The notes beneath the pieces are model-generated. The model worked only from the letters and a program-made list of their open reading frames with translations, made no database searches and had not been told where the DNA came from. From positions 1 through 15,786 of the forward strand of contig DYAA01000019.1 in assembly GCA_019419405.1 (NCBI GenBank): 15,786 bases of DNA. The letters run 5' to 3'. Of this stretch, positions 7,245 to 14,101 are shown piece after piece. The position numbers were made by a program, and so were the translations under genes. The stretch comes from Collinsella sp. (GTDB lineage: Bacteria > Actinomycetota > Coriobacteriia > Coriobacteriales > Coriobacteriaceae). Position 1 is the first letter of the stretch; every line of letters begins with the position of its first letter.

Positions 7245-7659
7245 AGCGACTCCTTCCGACAGATGAGCATTTTCCAACATGATGACTTTGAGTCTTGGTG
7301 TGGGATGCGCTTCGGTGAGCGACCCTTTCCTTTCATATGAGTATGCAACAAATGCGGTATACGGGTGGGGTCGAAATTTGTGACCGGCATGCGCATCTGC
7401 CGTCTACCGAGAAAATCAAATACTTCTTGACTTTTGAAATCGAGGGTAAAATCGCAGGATTCATTTTTGGTTAAACGCATAACTAAATCGCATAACTAAT
7501 ACCCTGACCTGCGCGTTTACCGAATTGAGCTAGTTTTATCAATGCCAGCACCCTATATTGGTCTTGTCGAAAAGACAGCAAGTCCAAACGGCAGGGGATG
7601 CTCCGGAGGCCTCCGCAAACGGTGTCTTGCGCACGCAACTCTATGAAAAGAGGGAAGCA
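7245..7659. promoter_or_regulatory. Divergent regulatory region between lacI-type gene and PTS operon
   Basis: 415 bases with no convincing gene. It contains TTGACT at 7427-7432 (no ideal -10), a TATATT at 7554-7559 that could be a -10 for the operon, and an inverted repeat ATTGA-N10-TCAAT at 7524-7543. The long leader before EIIBC carries hairpins, including GTCTT-N6-AAGAC (7561-7576) and CGGAGGCCTCCG (7604-7615). The LacI-type regulator is expected to bind somewhere here. Which box is the operator cannot be decided from one sequence. Confidence 0.5.
7476..7499. repeat. Tandem direct repeat CGCATAACTAA in the PTS promoter region
   Basis: CGCATAACTAA occurs at 7476-7486 and again at 7489-7499, giving a 13-bp period. 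The repeats lie just downstream of TTGGTT (7467-7472), and their CATAAC segments could act as a -10. Tandem sites with more than one helical turn between them suggest a regulator binding site next to or over a promoter. Confidence 0.45.
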
Positions 7660-9132
7660 ATGAAGATCGTAGGCGTTGCCGCCTGTACCGTGGGCATTGC
7701 CCACACGTATATGGCCCAGAAGGCGATTCAAGATGAATGCGCCGCCCGTGGCATCGAGTGCAAAGTCGAGGCTCAGGGTGGTCTGGGCATCGAGAACGAG
7801 CTGACGCAGGAAGACGTGGATTCCGCCGACCTGGTGCTCGAGTCCGTCGACGTGGGTGTCGAGAATGAGGACCGTTTTGAGCAGAAGATGGCCGAGGGCA
7901 AGTTCCTGAAGGTCGGTACCTCGGATGTAATCGCCGATCCGGTAAAGATCATCGACCAGGCTGTTGAGATCATCAAGGCGACGGGCGGCTCCGTTGACGC
8001 GCCCAAGGCCGAGGCCAAGGCAGAGAAGAAGGCCGTCTCCGCTGCCCCGCAGGCCCCGACACCGGCGTCCAAGCAGTCCATCTTTGCCGATCCTGGCAAG
8101 ACGCTGCTCAATGCATTCAATACCGGCGTTTCCTATTTTATCCCCATTGTCGTTATCGGCGGCGTGTTCCTTGCCTTCTCGCTGGCATCCGGCACCGCCG
8201 GCGCCAATGGCATGGAGGTTACGAACCCGCTGATGGTGAGCCTTAACACCATCGGTATGGCCGGCATCTCCATGATGATCCCGGTGCTTGCGGCATACAT
8301 CTCCTACTCGATGGCCGGCAAGCCCGCGCTCGCCCCCGGTTTTGTCCTGGGCTACCTGGTCAACAACGCGGTCGTTACCCCTAACGGCAACAGCGTTTCG
8401 ACGGGCTTCTTGGGCGCCATGATTATGGCGGTCATCTGCGGCTACTTTGTCCGCTGGATGAAGACCTGGAAGGTCAACAACACCATCCAGACCATCATGC
8501 CCATCCTGATCATCCCGATTCTGACCTCGCTTGTCCTGGGTATGGCCTATATCTACATTCTGGCCACGCCGCTTGGCTTTGTGATGGACTGGCTTACCGG
8601 CGTGCTCGGCAGCCTGCAGGGCGGCTCCGCCGTCGTCCTGGGCCTGGTCATTGGCGTTATGACCGCCTTCGATATGGGTGGCCCCATCAACAAGACCGCC
8701 TCGACCTTCACCATGGCCATCATGGCCTCCGGCATCTACGGTCCTAATGGTATGTTCCGCGTCGCCGTCGCAGTTCCCCCGATCGCCTGTGGCCTCGCTG
8801 CACTCATCGCCAAGAACAAGTTCGATGACGCCGACCGTCAGATGGGCATCTCCGCGCTGTTCATGGGCTGCATCGGTATTACCGAGGGCGCTATCCCCTT
8901 CGCGGTCAAGGACCTCGGTCACACCCTTCCCGGCATTTGCATCGGCTCTGCTGTGGGTGCGGCGCTTGCCGCCTTCCAGGGCATCGACTGCTACGTCCCG
9001 CACGGTGGCTTTATCGTCGCCCTTGCCACCAACAACGTCGCGCTGTTCTGCTTGGACATCGTGATTGGCTCCGTGGTCGCCGCTGCAATCCTGATTGCCA
9101 TGAAGCCCACGCTCGACAAGCAGGCCAAGTAA
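7660..9132 (+). CDS. PTS fructose-family transporter, EIIBC
   Basis: A 490-aa membrane transporter that imports and phosphorylates a sugar using phosphate from EIIA. The EIIB domain (about 1-105) begins with the active-site motif AACTVGIAHTYMA; Cys9 is the phosphorylated residue. An Ala/Pro/Lys-rich linker (110-140) leads to the EIIC domain (about 145-485), with multiple membrane segments and the fructose-family signatures FDMGGPINK (337-345), GITEGAIPFA (406-415) and VPHGG (446-450). ATG 7660 follows AGAGGGAAG. There is no fused EIIA; a separate EIIA ends the operon. The annotation class is fructose, mannose or a polyol, but the true sugar is probably reflected in the odd companion enzymes and is not fructose by necessity. 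Confidence 0.93.
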   Translation: MKIVGVAACTVGIAHTYMAQKAIQDECAARGIECKVEAQGGLGIENELTQEDVDSADLVLESVDVGVENEDRFEQKMAEGKFLKVGTSDVIADPVKIIDQAVEIIKATGGSVDAPKAEAKAEKKAVSAAPQAPTPASKQSIFADPGKTLLNAFNTGVSYFIPIVVIGGVFLAFSLASGTAGANGMEVTNPLMVSLNTIGMAGISMMIPVLAAYISYSMAGKPALAPGFVLGYLVNNAVVTPNGNSVSTGFLGAMIMAVICGYFVRWMKTWKVNNTIQTIMPILIIPILTSLVLGMAYIYILATPLGFVMDWLTGVLGSLQGGSAVVLGLVIGVMTAFDMGGPINKTASTFTMAIMASGIYGPNGMFRVAVAVPPIACGLAALIAKNKFDDADRQMGISALFMGCIGITEGAIPFAVKDLGHTLPGICIGSAVGAALAAFQGIDCYVPHGGFIVALATNNVALFCLDIVIGSVVAAAILIAMKPTLDKQAK

Positions 9133-9143
9133 ACCTTTAAGGA

Positions 9144-9236
9144 CTCCGGTTGTGCGGAGGGATGGATTTGACTCCGCACAACCGCCCCTACACAACAAAA
9201 TCCATCCGTACTAATAGGGCCCACATCTGGGTCCCA
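9144..9236 (+). other. Highly structured intercistronic RNA with competing pairings
   Basis: CGGTTGTGCGGAG (9147-9159) and CTCCGCACAACCG (9172-9184) form a perfect 13-bp stem. Its loop GGATGGATTT (9160-9169) is perfectly complementary to AAATCCATCC (9198-9207). CTCCG at 9144-9148 can alternatively pair with CGGAG at 9155-9159. A further hairpin lies at 9218-9236. No T-tract directly follows the main stem, so it is not a simple terminator. The clear ribosome binding site of the next gene (GGAGAAGGAG, 9261-9270) lies after these structures. Confidence 0.6.
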
Positions 9237-9276
9237 GGGAACTTTTGTCAAAAATCCTCTGGAGAAGGAGAACAAA

Positions 9277-10551
9277 ATGTCCAACCTCACCATCCGCCAG
9301 GCCGTTCAGGGCATGCTCAAGCTGCAGGATAGCGGCGATCACGCAACCATGGTCGGCATTGGTCCCATGAGCCCCAACCTGATTCAGGCTGTGTTCGAGC
9401 TTGCCAAGGACGAGGATTTCCCGCCCATGTTTATCGCCAGCCGCAACCAGGTCGATATGGACGAGATGGGCGCCGGCTACGTCAACGGTTGGGACCAGAC
9501 GCGCTTTGCCGCCGACATCAAGAAGGTTGCCGACGAGGTGGGTTACACCGGTCCATACTACCTGTGCCGCGATCACGGCGGTCCGTGGCAGCGCGACGAG
9601 GAGCGTAACGCCCACCTGCCCGAGGACGAGGCCATGGAGCTCGCCCGCAAGTCCTTCGTCGCCGACATGGAGGCAGGCTTTGACCTGCTGATGGTCGACC
9701 CCACCAAGGACCCCTATCAGATCGGCAAGGTTATTCCGCTCGACGTGGTGCTTCGCCGCACAATCGATCTTATCGACTACCTTGAGCAGTACCGTCGCGA
9801 GCATAACCTGCCCGAGGTTGCCTATGAGGTCGGTACCGAGGAGACCAATGGCGGCTTGACCTCTACCGATAAGTACGAGGAGTTCATTTCTCAGCTGCAG
9901 CCCGAGCTCGAGAAGCGCGGCTGTCCCATGCCCACCTTTATCGTCGGCCAGACCGGTACGCTCACCCGTTGGACCGAGCAGGTCGGTCACTACAACTTTA
10001 AGAATGCCCGCGAGCTCGCCGACATGGCTAAGCGCTACGGCGTGGGCCTGAAGGAACACAACGCCGACTACCTGGATGACGCGACGCTGCTCGAGCACAT
10101 CCCGGCTCACGTGACGGCCTCCAATGTTGCCCCTCAGTACGGCACCGAGGAGACCCGCGCTTACCTCAAGCTCTGCGCTACCGAGCAGATTCTGGTCGAC
10201 AACGGCCTGTGCGACGATCCCTCCGACCTGTATCACACGCTGCTGGTCAAGGCTATCAAGACCGAGCGTTGGCGCAAGTGGATGACCGGCGATGACGTTA
10301 ACCTGCAGGTTGACGACATCCTGGCCGACGACGAGCTCAGCCTGAAGATTCTGGATGTCTCCGGCCACTACGCCTTTAACGATCCCGAGGTCAAGGAGCA
10401 GGTCGAGAAACTCTACCGCAACCTCGCTGCCCAGGACATCGACGGCAAGCGCTTTGTGATCGAGCACATCAAGCGCCCGATCAAGCAGTACGTCGTCGGT
10501 CTTAACCTCAAGGGCGTCACGAGCCGCATCGAGAAGGCTCTCGAGGACTAA
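9277..10551 (+). CDS. GatZ/KbaZ-family protein (tagatose-bisphosphate aldolase 'non-catalytic subunit' class)
   Basis: A 424-aa protein, the usual GatZ/KbaZ length (about 420). Motifs likely at the barrel active site include RNQVD (56-60), CRDHGGP (97-103), MVDPTKD (139-145), YEVGTEETNGG (183-193), VGQTGT (223-228) and KEHNADYL (259-266). In E. coli, GatZ and KbaZ support the class II aldolases GatY and KbaY, but neither is encoded here. Family members are also known to act as ketose-phosphate epimerases, so I infer a catalytic role, perhaps C4 epimerisation of the PTS product. ATG 9277 follows GGAGAAGGAG. The gene is the second of the operon, behind a long structured gap. Family assignment is firm; the reaction is inference. 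Confidence 0.8.
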   Translation: MSNLTIRQAVQGMLKLQDSGDHATMVGIGPMSPNLIQAVFELAKDEDFPPMFIASRNQVDMDEMGAGYVNGWDQTRFAADIKKVADEVGYTGPYYLCRDHGGPWQRDEERNAHLPEDEAMELARKSFVADMEAGFDLLMVDPTKDPYQIGKVIPLDVVLRRTIDLIDYLEQYRREHNLPEVAYEVGTEETNGGLTSTDKYEEFISQLQPELEKRGCPMPTFIVGQTGTLTRWTEQVGHYNFKNARELADMAKRYGVGLKEHNADYLDDATLLEHIPAHVTASNVAPQYGTEETRAYLKLCATEQILVDNGLCDDPSDLYHTLLVKAIKTERWRKWMTGDDVNLQVDDILADDELSLKILDVSGHYAFNDPEVKEQVEKLYRNLAAQDIDGKRFVIEHIKRPIKQYVVGLNLKGVTSRIEKALED

Positions 10552-10570
10552 GTAGCTTTTCCTACACGAC

Positions 10571-10606
10571 GCCGGGCCTGGGGCATGTCCTAGCTGCAGG
10601 CCCGGC
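10571..10606 (+). repeat. GC-rich hairpin after the GatZ-like gene
   Basis: GCCGGGCCTG (10571-10580) and CAGGCCCGGC (10597-10606) form a perfect 10-bp stem. It has no T-tract of its own and is immediately followed by the terminator-like hairpin at 10609-10645. It could stabilise the 3' end of the upstream message. Confidence 0.65.
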
Positions 10607-10608
10607 AC

Positions 10609-10645
10609 ATAGGACAAAGGGACATCCCCTTTGTCCTATTTTTTG
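10609..10645 (+). terminator. Terminator-like hairpin inside the operon
   Basis: ATAGGACAAAGGG (10609-10621) and CCCTTTGTCCTAT (10627-10639) form a perfect 13-bp stem with a 5-base loop, followed by TTTTTTG. It lies between the GatZ-like and transaldolase genes, which point the same way 125 bases apart. It may act as a partial attenuator, giving less transaldolase and transketolase than PTS and GatZ-like protein. Alternatively it is an inserted palindromic repeat. Confidence 0.7.
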
Positions 10646-10676
10646 AGTTTTGGATTCCTCCGAAGGAGTTTGCACC

Positions 10677-11360
10677 ATGAAGTTCTTTATCGATACCGCC
10701 AACCTTGACGAGATCGCCGAGGCCAAGAGCTGGGGCTGCCTTGCCGGCGTCACCACCAACCCGTCCCTGTACGCCAAGACCGGCGGCAAGCTCGCCGACT
10801 TTGAGCCCCATATGCTCAAGATCGCCGAGCTTTGCGAGGGGTTGCCCGTGTCCGCCGAGTCCACCGCGACCACTGCCGAGGGCATGATCGAGGAGGGCAA
10901 GCGCCTTGCCGCCCTGGCTCCCAACATCGTGGTTAAGCTTCCCGTGTGCGAGGCCGGCCTCGCAGCCTGCCGCGCCCTGGCCGATGCAGGCGTGCGCGTC
11001 AACATGACGCTTGTTTTCTCGCCGACCCAGGCCTTGATGGCCGCCAACGCCGGCGCTCGCTACATCAGCCCGTTTGTGGGACGCTTCGACGACATCGCCG
11101 AGGACGGTATTTCGCAGCTTGACAACGTTGTGACCTGCATCAAGAACTATGACTGGACTGGCAAGAACGTCGACGACACCGTCGAAATCATCACCGCTTC
11201 GGTCCGCACGCCCAACCACGTGACCCAGGCGGCTCTTCTTGGCGCCGACATCGCGACCGTGCCCATGGCCGCTCTCAAGAAGTGCTTGCATCACCCGCTG
11301 ACCGACCAGGGCCTTGCCTCGTTCGAGGCCGACTGGAAAAAGGTCGTCGAGGCACAGTAA
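10677..11360 (+). CDS. Small transaldolase (TalC/fructose-6-phosphate aldolase family)
   Basis: A 227-aa TIM-barrel enzyme of the MipB/TalC/FSA family, which moves or releases a dihydroxyacetone unit through a Schiff base. The catalytic lysine is Lys87 in VVKLP. GVTTNPS (24-30) and TATTAEGM (63-70) are family signatures. By eye alignment to E. coli FsaA, the Gln59 position is Glu61 and the Tyr131 position is Phe114. Both are the residues found in true transaldolases, so transfer (sedoheptulose-7-P plus glyceraldehyde-3-P) is more likely than free aldolase activity. ATG 10677 follows GAAGGAG. It sits directly before the split transketolase, and together they cover the non-oxidative pentose-phosphate reshuffling. 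Confidence 0.9.
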   Translation: MKFFIDTANLDEIAEAKSWGCLAGVTTNPSLYAKTGGKLADFEPHMLKIAELCEGLPVSAESTATTAEGMIEEGKRLAALAPNIVVKLPVCEAGLAACRALADAGVRVNMTLVFSPTQALMAANAGARYISPFVGRFDDIAEDGISQLDNVVTCIKNYDWTGKNVDDTVEIITASVRTPNHVTQAALLGADIATVPMAALKKCLHHPLTDQGLASFEADWKKVVEAQ

Positions 11361-11370
11361 CGATGGTTCT

Positions 11371-11401
11371 GCCGGCCCAGCATTTGTTATGCCGGGCCGG
11401 C
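11371..11401 (+). repeat. Intercistronic hairpin between transaldolase and transketolase genes
   Basis: GCCGGCCC (11371-11378) pairs with GGGCCGGC (11394-11401). An inner GCAT/ATGC stem (11380-11383, 11389-11392) continues it across one mismatch, leaving a 5-base loop. There is no T-tract, so it is not a terminator. It is the third operon gap carrying a strong hairpin, which suggests a role in mRNA processing or stability. Confidence 0.65.
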
Positions 11402-11422
11402 GTGCTCAAGAGAGGAAACTCC

Positions 11423-12253
11423 ATGACCGATCAGGAACTGGCCAAGATTGCCAATGAGGTTCGCCGCGGTATTGTCACGGGTGTCCACGCCGCCAGGTCG
11501 GGGCATCCGGGCGGATCGCTTGGCGCCGCCGACATTATGACCTACCTCTACTTTGAGGAAATGGATGTCGACCCGGCGAATCCGAGCCGCGCCGAGCGCG
11601 ATCGCTTTGTGCTCTCCAAGGGACATTGCGCTCCGGCGCTCTATGCCGTGCTCGCCGAGCGCGGGTTCTTTCCCAAGGCGGAGCTCGAGACGCTCCGCCA
11701 TGTCGGCAGCCGCCTGCAGGGCCATCCCAATATGAATGACACACCGGGCGTCGACATGTCTACCGGATCGCTCGGTCAGGGTATCTCCGCCGCGGTTGGA
11801 ATGGCACTCGCCGCAAAGCACTGGGGTGACAGCTACCGCGTCTACACGCTGTTGGGCGACGGTGAGTGCGAGGAGGGCCAGGTGTGGGAGGCGGCAATGT
11901 TCGCCGGCAACCACGACCTGGAGAACCTCGTCGCTATCGTCGATCACAATGGCCTGCAAATTGACGGCAGTATCGATGAAGTCAACTCGGCTATGCCGCT
12001 TGCCGACAAGTTCCGCGCCTTTAAGTGGCATGTGATCGAGCTTGCCGACGGTAACGACATGGCGCAGATTGCAGCCGCCTTTGCCGAGGCCCGCAAAGTG
12101 AGCGACTCGCCCGTGGCCATTATCGCCGAGACGGTGAAGGGTAAGGGCGTCTCCTTTATGGAAAACCAGGTGGGTTGGCACGGCAAGGCACCCAACGATG
12201 AACAGTTTGAGCAGGCCATGGCCGAGCTCGCAGCAGCAGGGGAGGAGCTCTAA
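11423..12253 (+). CDS. Transketolase, N-terminal (TPP-binding) subunit
   Basis: A 276-aa half-transketolase that supplies the thiamine-diphosphate pyrophosphate/Mg site. The TPP motif starts at GDGECEEG (145-152) and ends at Asn177 in VDHNGLQIDG. Conserved histidines lie in SGHPGGSLGAAD (27-38), SKGHCAPALY (65-74) and QGHPN (99-103). ATG 11423 follows AGAGGAAA. The stop overlaps the start of the C-terminal half by one base (TAATG), so the two halves are made in step and should form a heterotetramer. Split transketolases are common in Firmicutes and Actinobacteria and in sugar-specific loci; the substrate may be a non-standard ketose phosphate. Confidence 0.93.
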   Translation: MTDQELAKIANEVRRGIVTGVHAARSGHPGGSLGAADIMTYLYFEEMDVDPANPSRAERDRFVLSKGHCAPALYAVLAERGFFPKAELETLRHVGSRLQGHPNMNDTPGVDMSTGSLGQGISAAVGMALAAKHWGDSYRVYTLLGDGECEEGQVWEAAMFAGNHDLENLVAIVDHNGLQIDGSIDEVNSAMPLADKFRAFKWHVIELADGNDMAQIAAAFAEARKVSDSPVAIIAETVKGKGVSFMENQVGWHGKAPNDEQFEQAMAELAAAGEEL

Positions 12254-13191
12254 TGGCAGACGTCAAGAAAGTCGCCACGCGCGTTAGCTATGGCGAGGCG
12301 CTTGTCGAGCTGGGCAATGAGCGCGATGACTTTGTGGTTCTCGATGCCGACCTGGCCGCCGCAACGCAGACCGGTAAGTTTAAGGCTGCACATCCTGAGC
12401 GCTTCTACGATGCCGGCATTGCCGAGAGCAACTTGATGGGGCTCGCCGCCGGCATTGCGACCACGGGTCACGTCGCCTTTGCGAGCACATTTGCCATGTT
12501 CGCCGCCGGCCGCGCGTACGAACAAGTGCGTAATTCCATCGGCTATCCGCACCTCAACGTCAAAATCGGCGCCACGCATGCGGGTATATCGGTCGGCGAA
12601 GACGGTGCAACGCATCAGTGCTGCGAGGACATCGCGCTCATGCGCACGATCCCGGGTATGACGGTGATCGTTCCCGCCGATGACATCGAGGCTCGCGCTT
12701 GCGTGCGCGCCGCCTATGAGTTTGAGGGGCCGGTCTACATGCGCTTCGGCCGCCTGGCGACACCGGTCATCAACGACCGCGAGGACTATGAGTTCAAGAT
12801 TGGTCGCGGCGTGGTCGTGCGCGAGGGGTCCGATGTGACCATCGTCGCTTGTGGCCTCATGGTCGCCGAGGCGCTTGAGGCTGCCGAGGTGCTCGCTGCC
12901 GATGGTATCGACGCCGAGGTCATCAACATGCACACGATCAAGCCACTTGATGAGCGCCTGGTGGTTGCCAGCGCCAAGAAGACTGGTCGCGTGGTCACCG
13001 CCGAGGAGCATTCGATTATCGGCGGTCTTGGCGAGGCCGTGGCCTCGGTGCTCGCGGAACAGCATCCGGTGCCGATGCGACGCGTCGGCGTGCGCGATGT
13101 GTATGGCGAGTCCGGCCCTGCGGTCGATTTGCTGCACAAGTACGGTTTGGACGCCGACGGCATCGAAGCTGCGGTCAGGTCCGTGTTGTAA
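12253..13191 (+). CDS. Transketolase, C-terminal (pyrimidine-binding) subunit
   Basis: A 312-aa partner of the preceding subunit. It contains the transketolase pyrimidine-binding domain with the cofactor-activating Glu58 (GIAESNLMGLAAG), the substrate-side motif GEDGATHQ (115-122) with His121, and the C-terminal transketolase domain from about residue 190 (VTIVACGLMVAEALEAA). Start ATG overlaps the previous stop as TAATG. The usual domain boundary and length (about 310) match the family, and no key residue is missing. The EIIA gene follows after 11 bases. Confidence 0.93.
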   Translation: MADVKKVATRVSYGEALVELGNERDDFVVLDADLAAATQTGKFKAAHPERFYDAGIAESNLMGLAAGIATTGHVAFASTFAMFAAGRAYEQVRNSIGYPHLNVKIGATHAGISVGEDGATHQCCEDIALMRTIPGMTVIVPADDIEARACVRAAYEFEGPVYMRFGRLATPVINDREDYEFKIGRGVVVREGSDVTIVACGLMVAEALEAAEVLAADGIDAEVINMHTIKPLDERLVVASAKKTGRVVTAEEHSIIGGLGEAVASVLAEQHPVPMRRVGVRDVYGESGPAVDLLHKYGLDADGIEAAVRSVL

Positions 13192-13202
13192 GGAAGGTTT
13201 CC

Positions 13203-13655
13203 ATGGGATTTGTATCTGCCAACCAAGTGACGATCGGGTATACCGCCGCCTCGCGCGAGGACGCCCTGCATTATTTGTCCGGGCAGGCCATCGAGCTCGG
13301 ATTTGCCGATGACGCATCTGCCGTAGAGGCTGCCTTTATTGCTCGCGAGAACGAGGCCGAGACTGGCCTTGTCGCCGGTTTTGCCGTTCCGCATGCCAAA
13401 AGCGACGCGATCCACACGCCGGGCGTTGCCGTGCTTAAACTGGTCGAGCCCGTTGAATGGCCGAGCTTCGATGGGGTACCTGTCGATGTTGCGCTCGCGC
13501 TGTACGTGCCTGCCGGCGAGGCTGGAACCACGCACCTGCGTTTGCTCTCCAAGGCTGCCGTGATGCTGATGGACGCCGGCTTCCGTGACAAGGTGCGCGC
13601 GAGCACCGATCCCGCCGAGATCGCGGAGCTTATTAACGCCGGGCTCGAGGGCTAG
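13203..13655 (+). CDS. PTS EIIA component, fructose/mannitol family
   Basis: A 150-aa soluble phosphocarrier that takes phosphate from HPr and gives it to the EIIB domain encoded at the start of the operon. The phosphorylation-site motif is FAVPHAKSDAIH, with active His64, and the length is normal for a single-domain EIIA. AAGGAAGG lies 6-7 bases before ATG 13203. It is separated from its cognate EIIBC by four enzyme genes, which ties those enzymes to the sugar transported. No HPr or EI gene is present in the window, so the general PTS proteins come from elsewhere. Confidence 0.92.
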   Translation: MGFVSANQVTIGYTAASREDALHYLSGQAIELGFADDASAVEAAFIARENEAETGLVAGFAVPHAKSDAIHTPGVAVLKLVEPVEWPSFDGVPVDVALALYVPAGEAGTTHLRLLSKAAVMLMDAGFRDKVRASTDPAEIAELINAGLEG

Positions 13656-13698
13656 GTGCAACCAGCCCGCTCAATCAATCGATCCTTCTCCAAGGAAA

Positions 13699-13740
13699 AG
13701 GGCCGCAGCGTCGTATGGCGTTGCGGCCCTGTTTGCGTTT
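13699..13740 (+). terminator. Terminator of the PTS/transketolase operon
   Basis: AGGGCCGCA (13699-13707) pairs perfectly with TGCGGCCCT (13722-13730). The stem is followed by the T-rich GTTTGCGTTT on the plus strand and preceded by AAAA, so it could also function on the minus strand. It lies 43 bases after the EIIA stop. Confidence 0.75.
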
Positions 13741-13751
13741 CCCATGATAAA

Positions 13752-13786
13752 ACCTGCCAAAACAAACCTGTCCCTATTTGGCAGGT
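13752..13786. repeat. Short palindromic element
   Basis: ACCTGCCAAA (13752-13761) and TTTGGCAGGT (13777-13786) form a perfect 10-bp stem with a 15-base loop. No T-tract follows. It stands 21 bases before a much longer palindrome and may belong to the same class of intergenic repeats. Confidence 0.55.
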
Positions 13787-13807
13787 CGGCGGTCCATGCC
13801 CGCCAAA

Positions 13808-13880
13808 CTAAGTTGCGGTGGAATAGTTCCTGTTTGGGCCCGAGGGGCCGCAAAACAGGAACTATTCCACCGCAACTTAG
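13808..13880. repeat. Long perfect palindrome, 28-bp arms
   Basis: The arms at 13808-13835 (starting CTAAGTTGCGGTGG) and 13853-13880 (ending CCACCGCAACTTAG) are perfectly complementary over 28 bases. The 17-base loop itself can fold (GGCCC 13837-13841 with GGGCC 13845-13849). No coding capacity and no T-tract. It resembles REP-like or miniature mobile palindromes, possibly mobilised in trans. Nothing here shows target-site duplication. Confidence 0.75.
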
Positions 13881-13923
13881 GGTACGGTTGGGATGCGTAC
13901 GCTTTAAAGAGCGGAACCCTTGG

Positions 13924-14101
13924 TTAGAGAGATTGCTCTTGTCTCTCTAAATGTCTCTCTAAAGAGAAAGTCGGTTAGAGAGATGACCTTAGGTAATCTA
14001 GCAGCGAATTCGCTATATCTCTCTAAAACAAGGTACTTATCTCTCTAAAGTTAGAGAGATATACTAAACTTTAGAGAGATAAATCTATTGTTTTAGAGAG
14101 A
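13924..14101. repeat. Array of nine TTAGAGAGA sites, both orientations
   Basis: Exact 9-mers in forward orientation (TTAGAGAGA) start at 13924, 13975, 14051, 14071 and 14093. Reverse ones (TCTCTCTAA) start at 13942, 13954, 14018 and 14040. Successive starts differ by 18, 12, 21, 43, 22, 11, 20 and 22 bases, mostly near multiples of a DNA helical turn. The pair at 14040 and 14051 makes a 24-bp palindrome (14038-14061). The last copy ends 4 bases before the start codon of the AlbA-type gene and supplies its ribosome-binding-like GAGAGACGGA. This is best read as an operator array for a multimeric DNA-binding protein. Confidence 0.85.
14037..14065 (+). promoter_or_regulatory. Possible promoter within the TTAGAGAGA array
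   Basis: TATACT (14060-14065) is a good -10 candidate lying between two repeat copies. The best -35 at 17 bp spacing, TTATCT (14037-14042), is weak. A regulator occupying the array would cover this promoter and the start site of the downstream gene. Confidence 0.3.

Noticed and set aside
7542..7646. Possible 34-residue leader peptide (starting MPAPYIG) upstream of EIIBC
   Set aside because: No ribosome binding site, no codon pattern suggesting attenuation, and nothing to distinguish it from chance.
7483..9198. Minus-strand open frame opposite EIIBC (571 codons)
   Set aside because: His/Asp/Gly-rich composition without motifs; the plus strand encodes an intact PTS EIIBC.
9144..9207. Intrinsic terminator after EIIBC
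   Set aside because: The stem is strong but is followed by CCCCTACACAAC and not by a T-tract.
13924..14101. CRISPR-like array
   Set aside because: The repeat is only 9 bases, occurs in both orientations and has irregular very short spacers; no cas genes are near. An operator array fits better.
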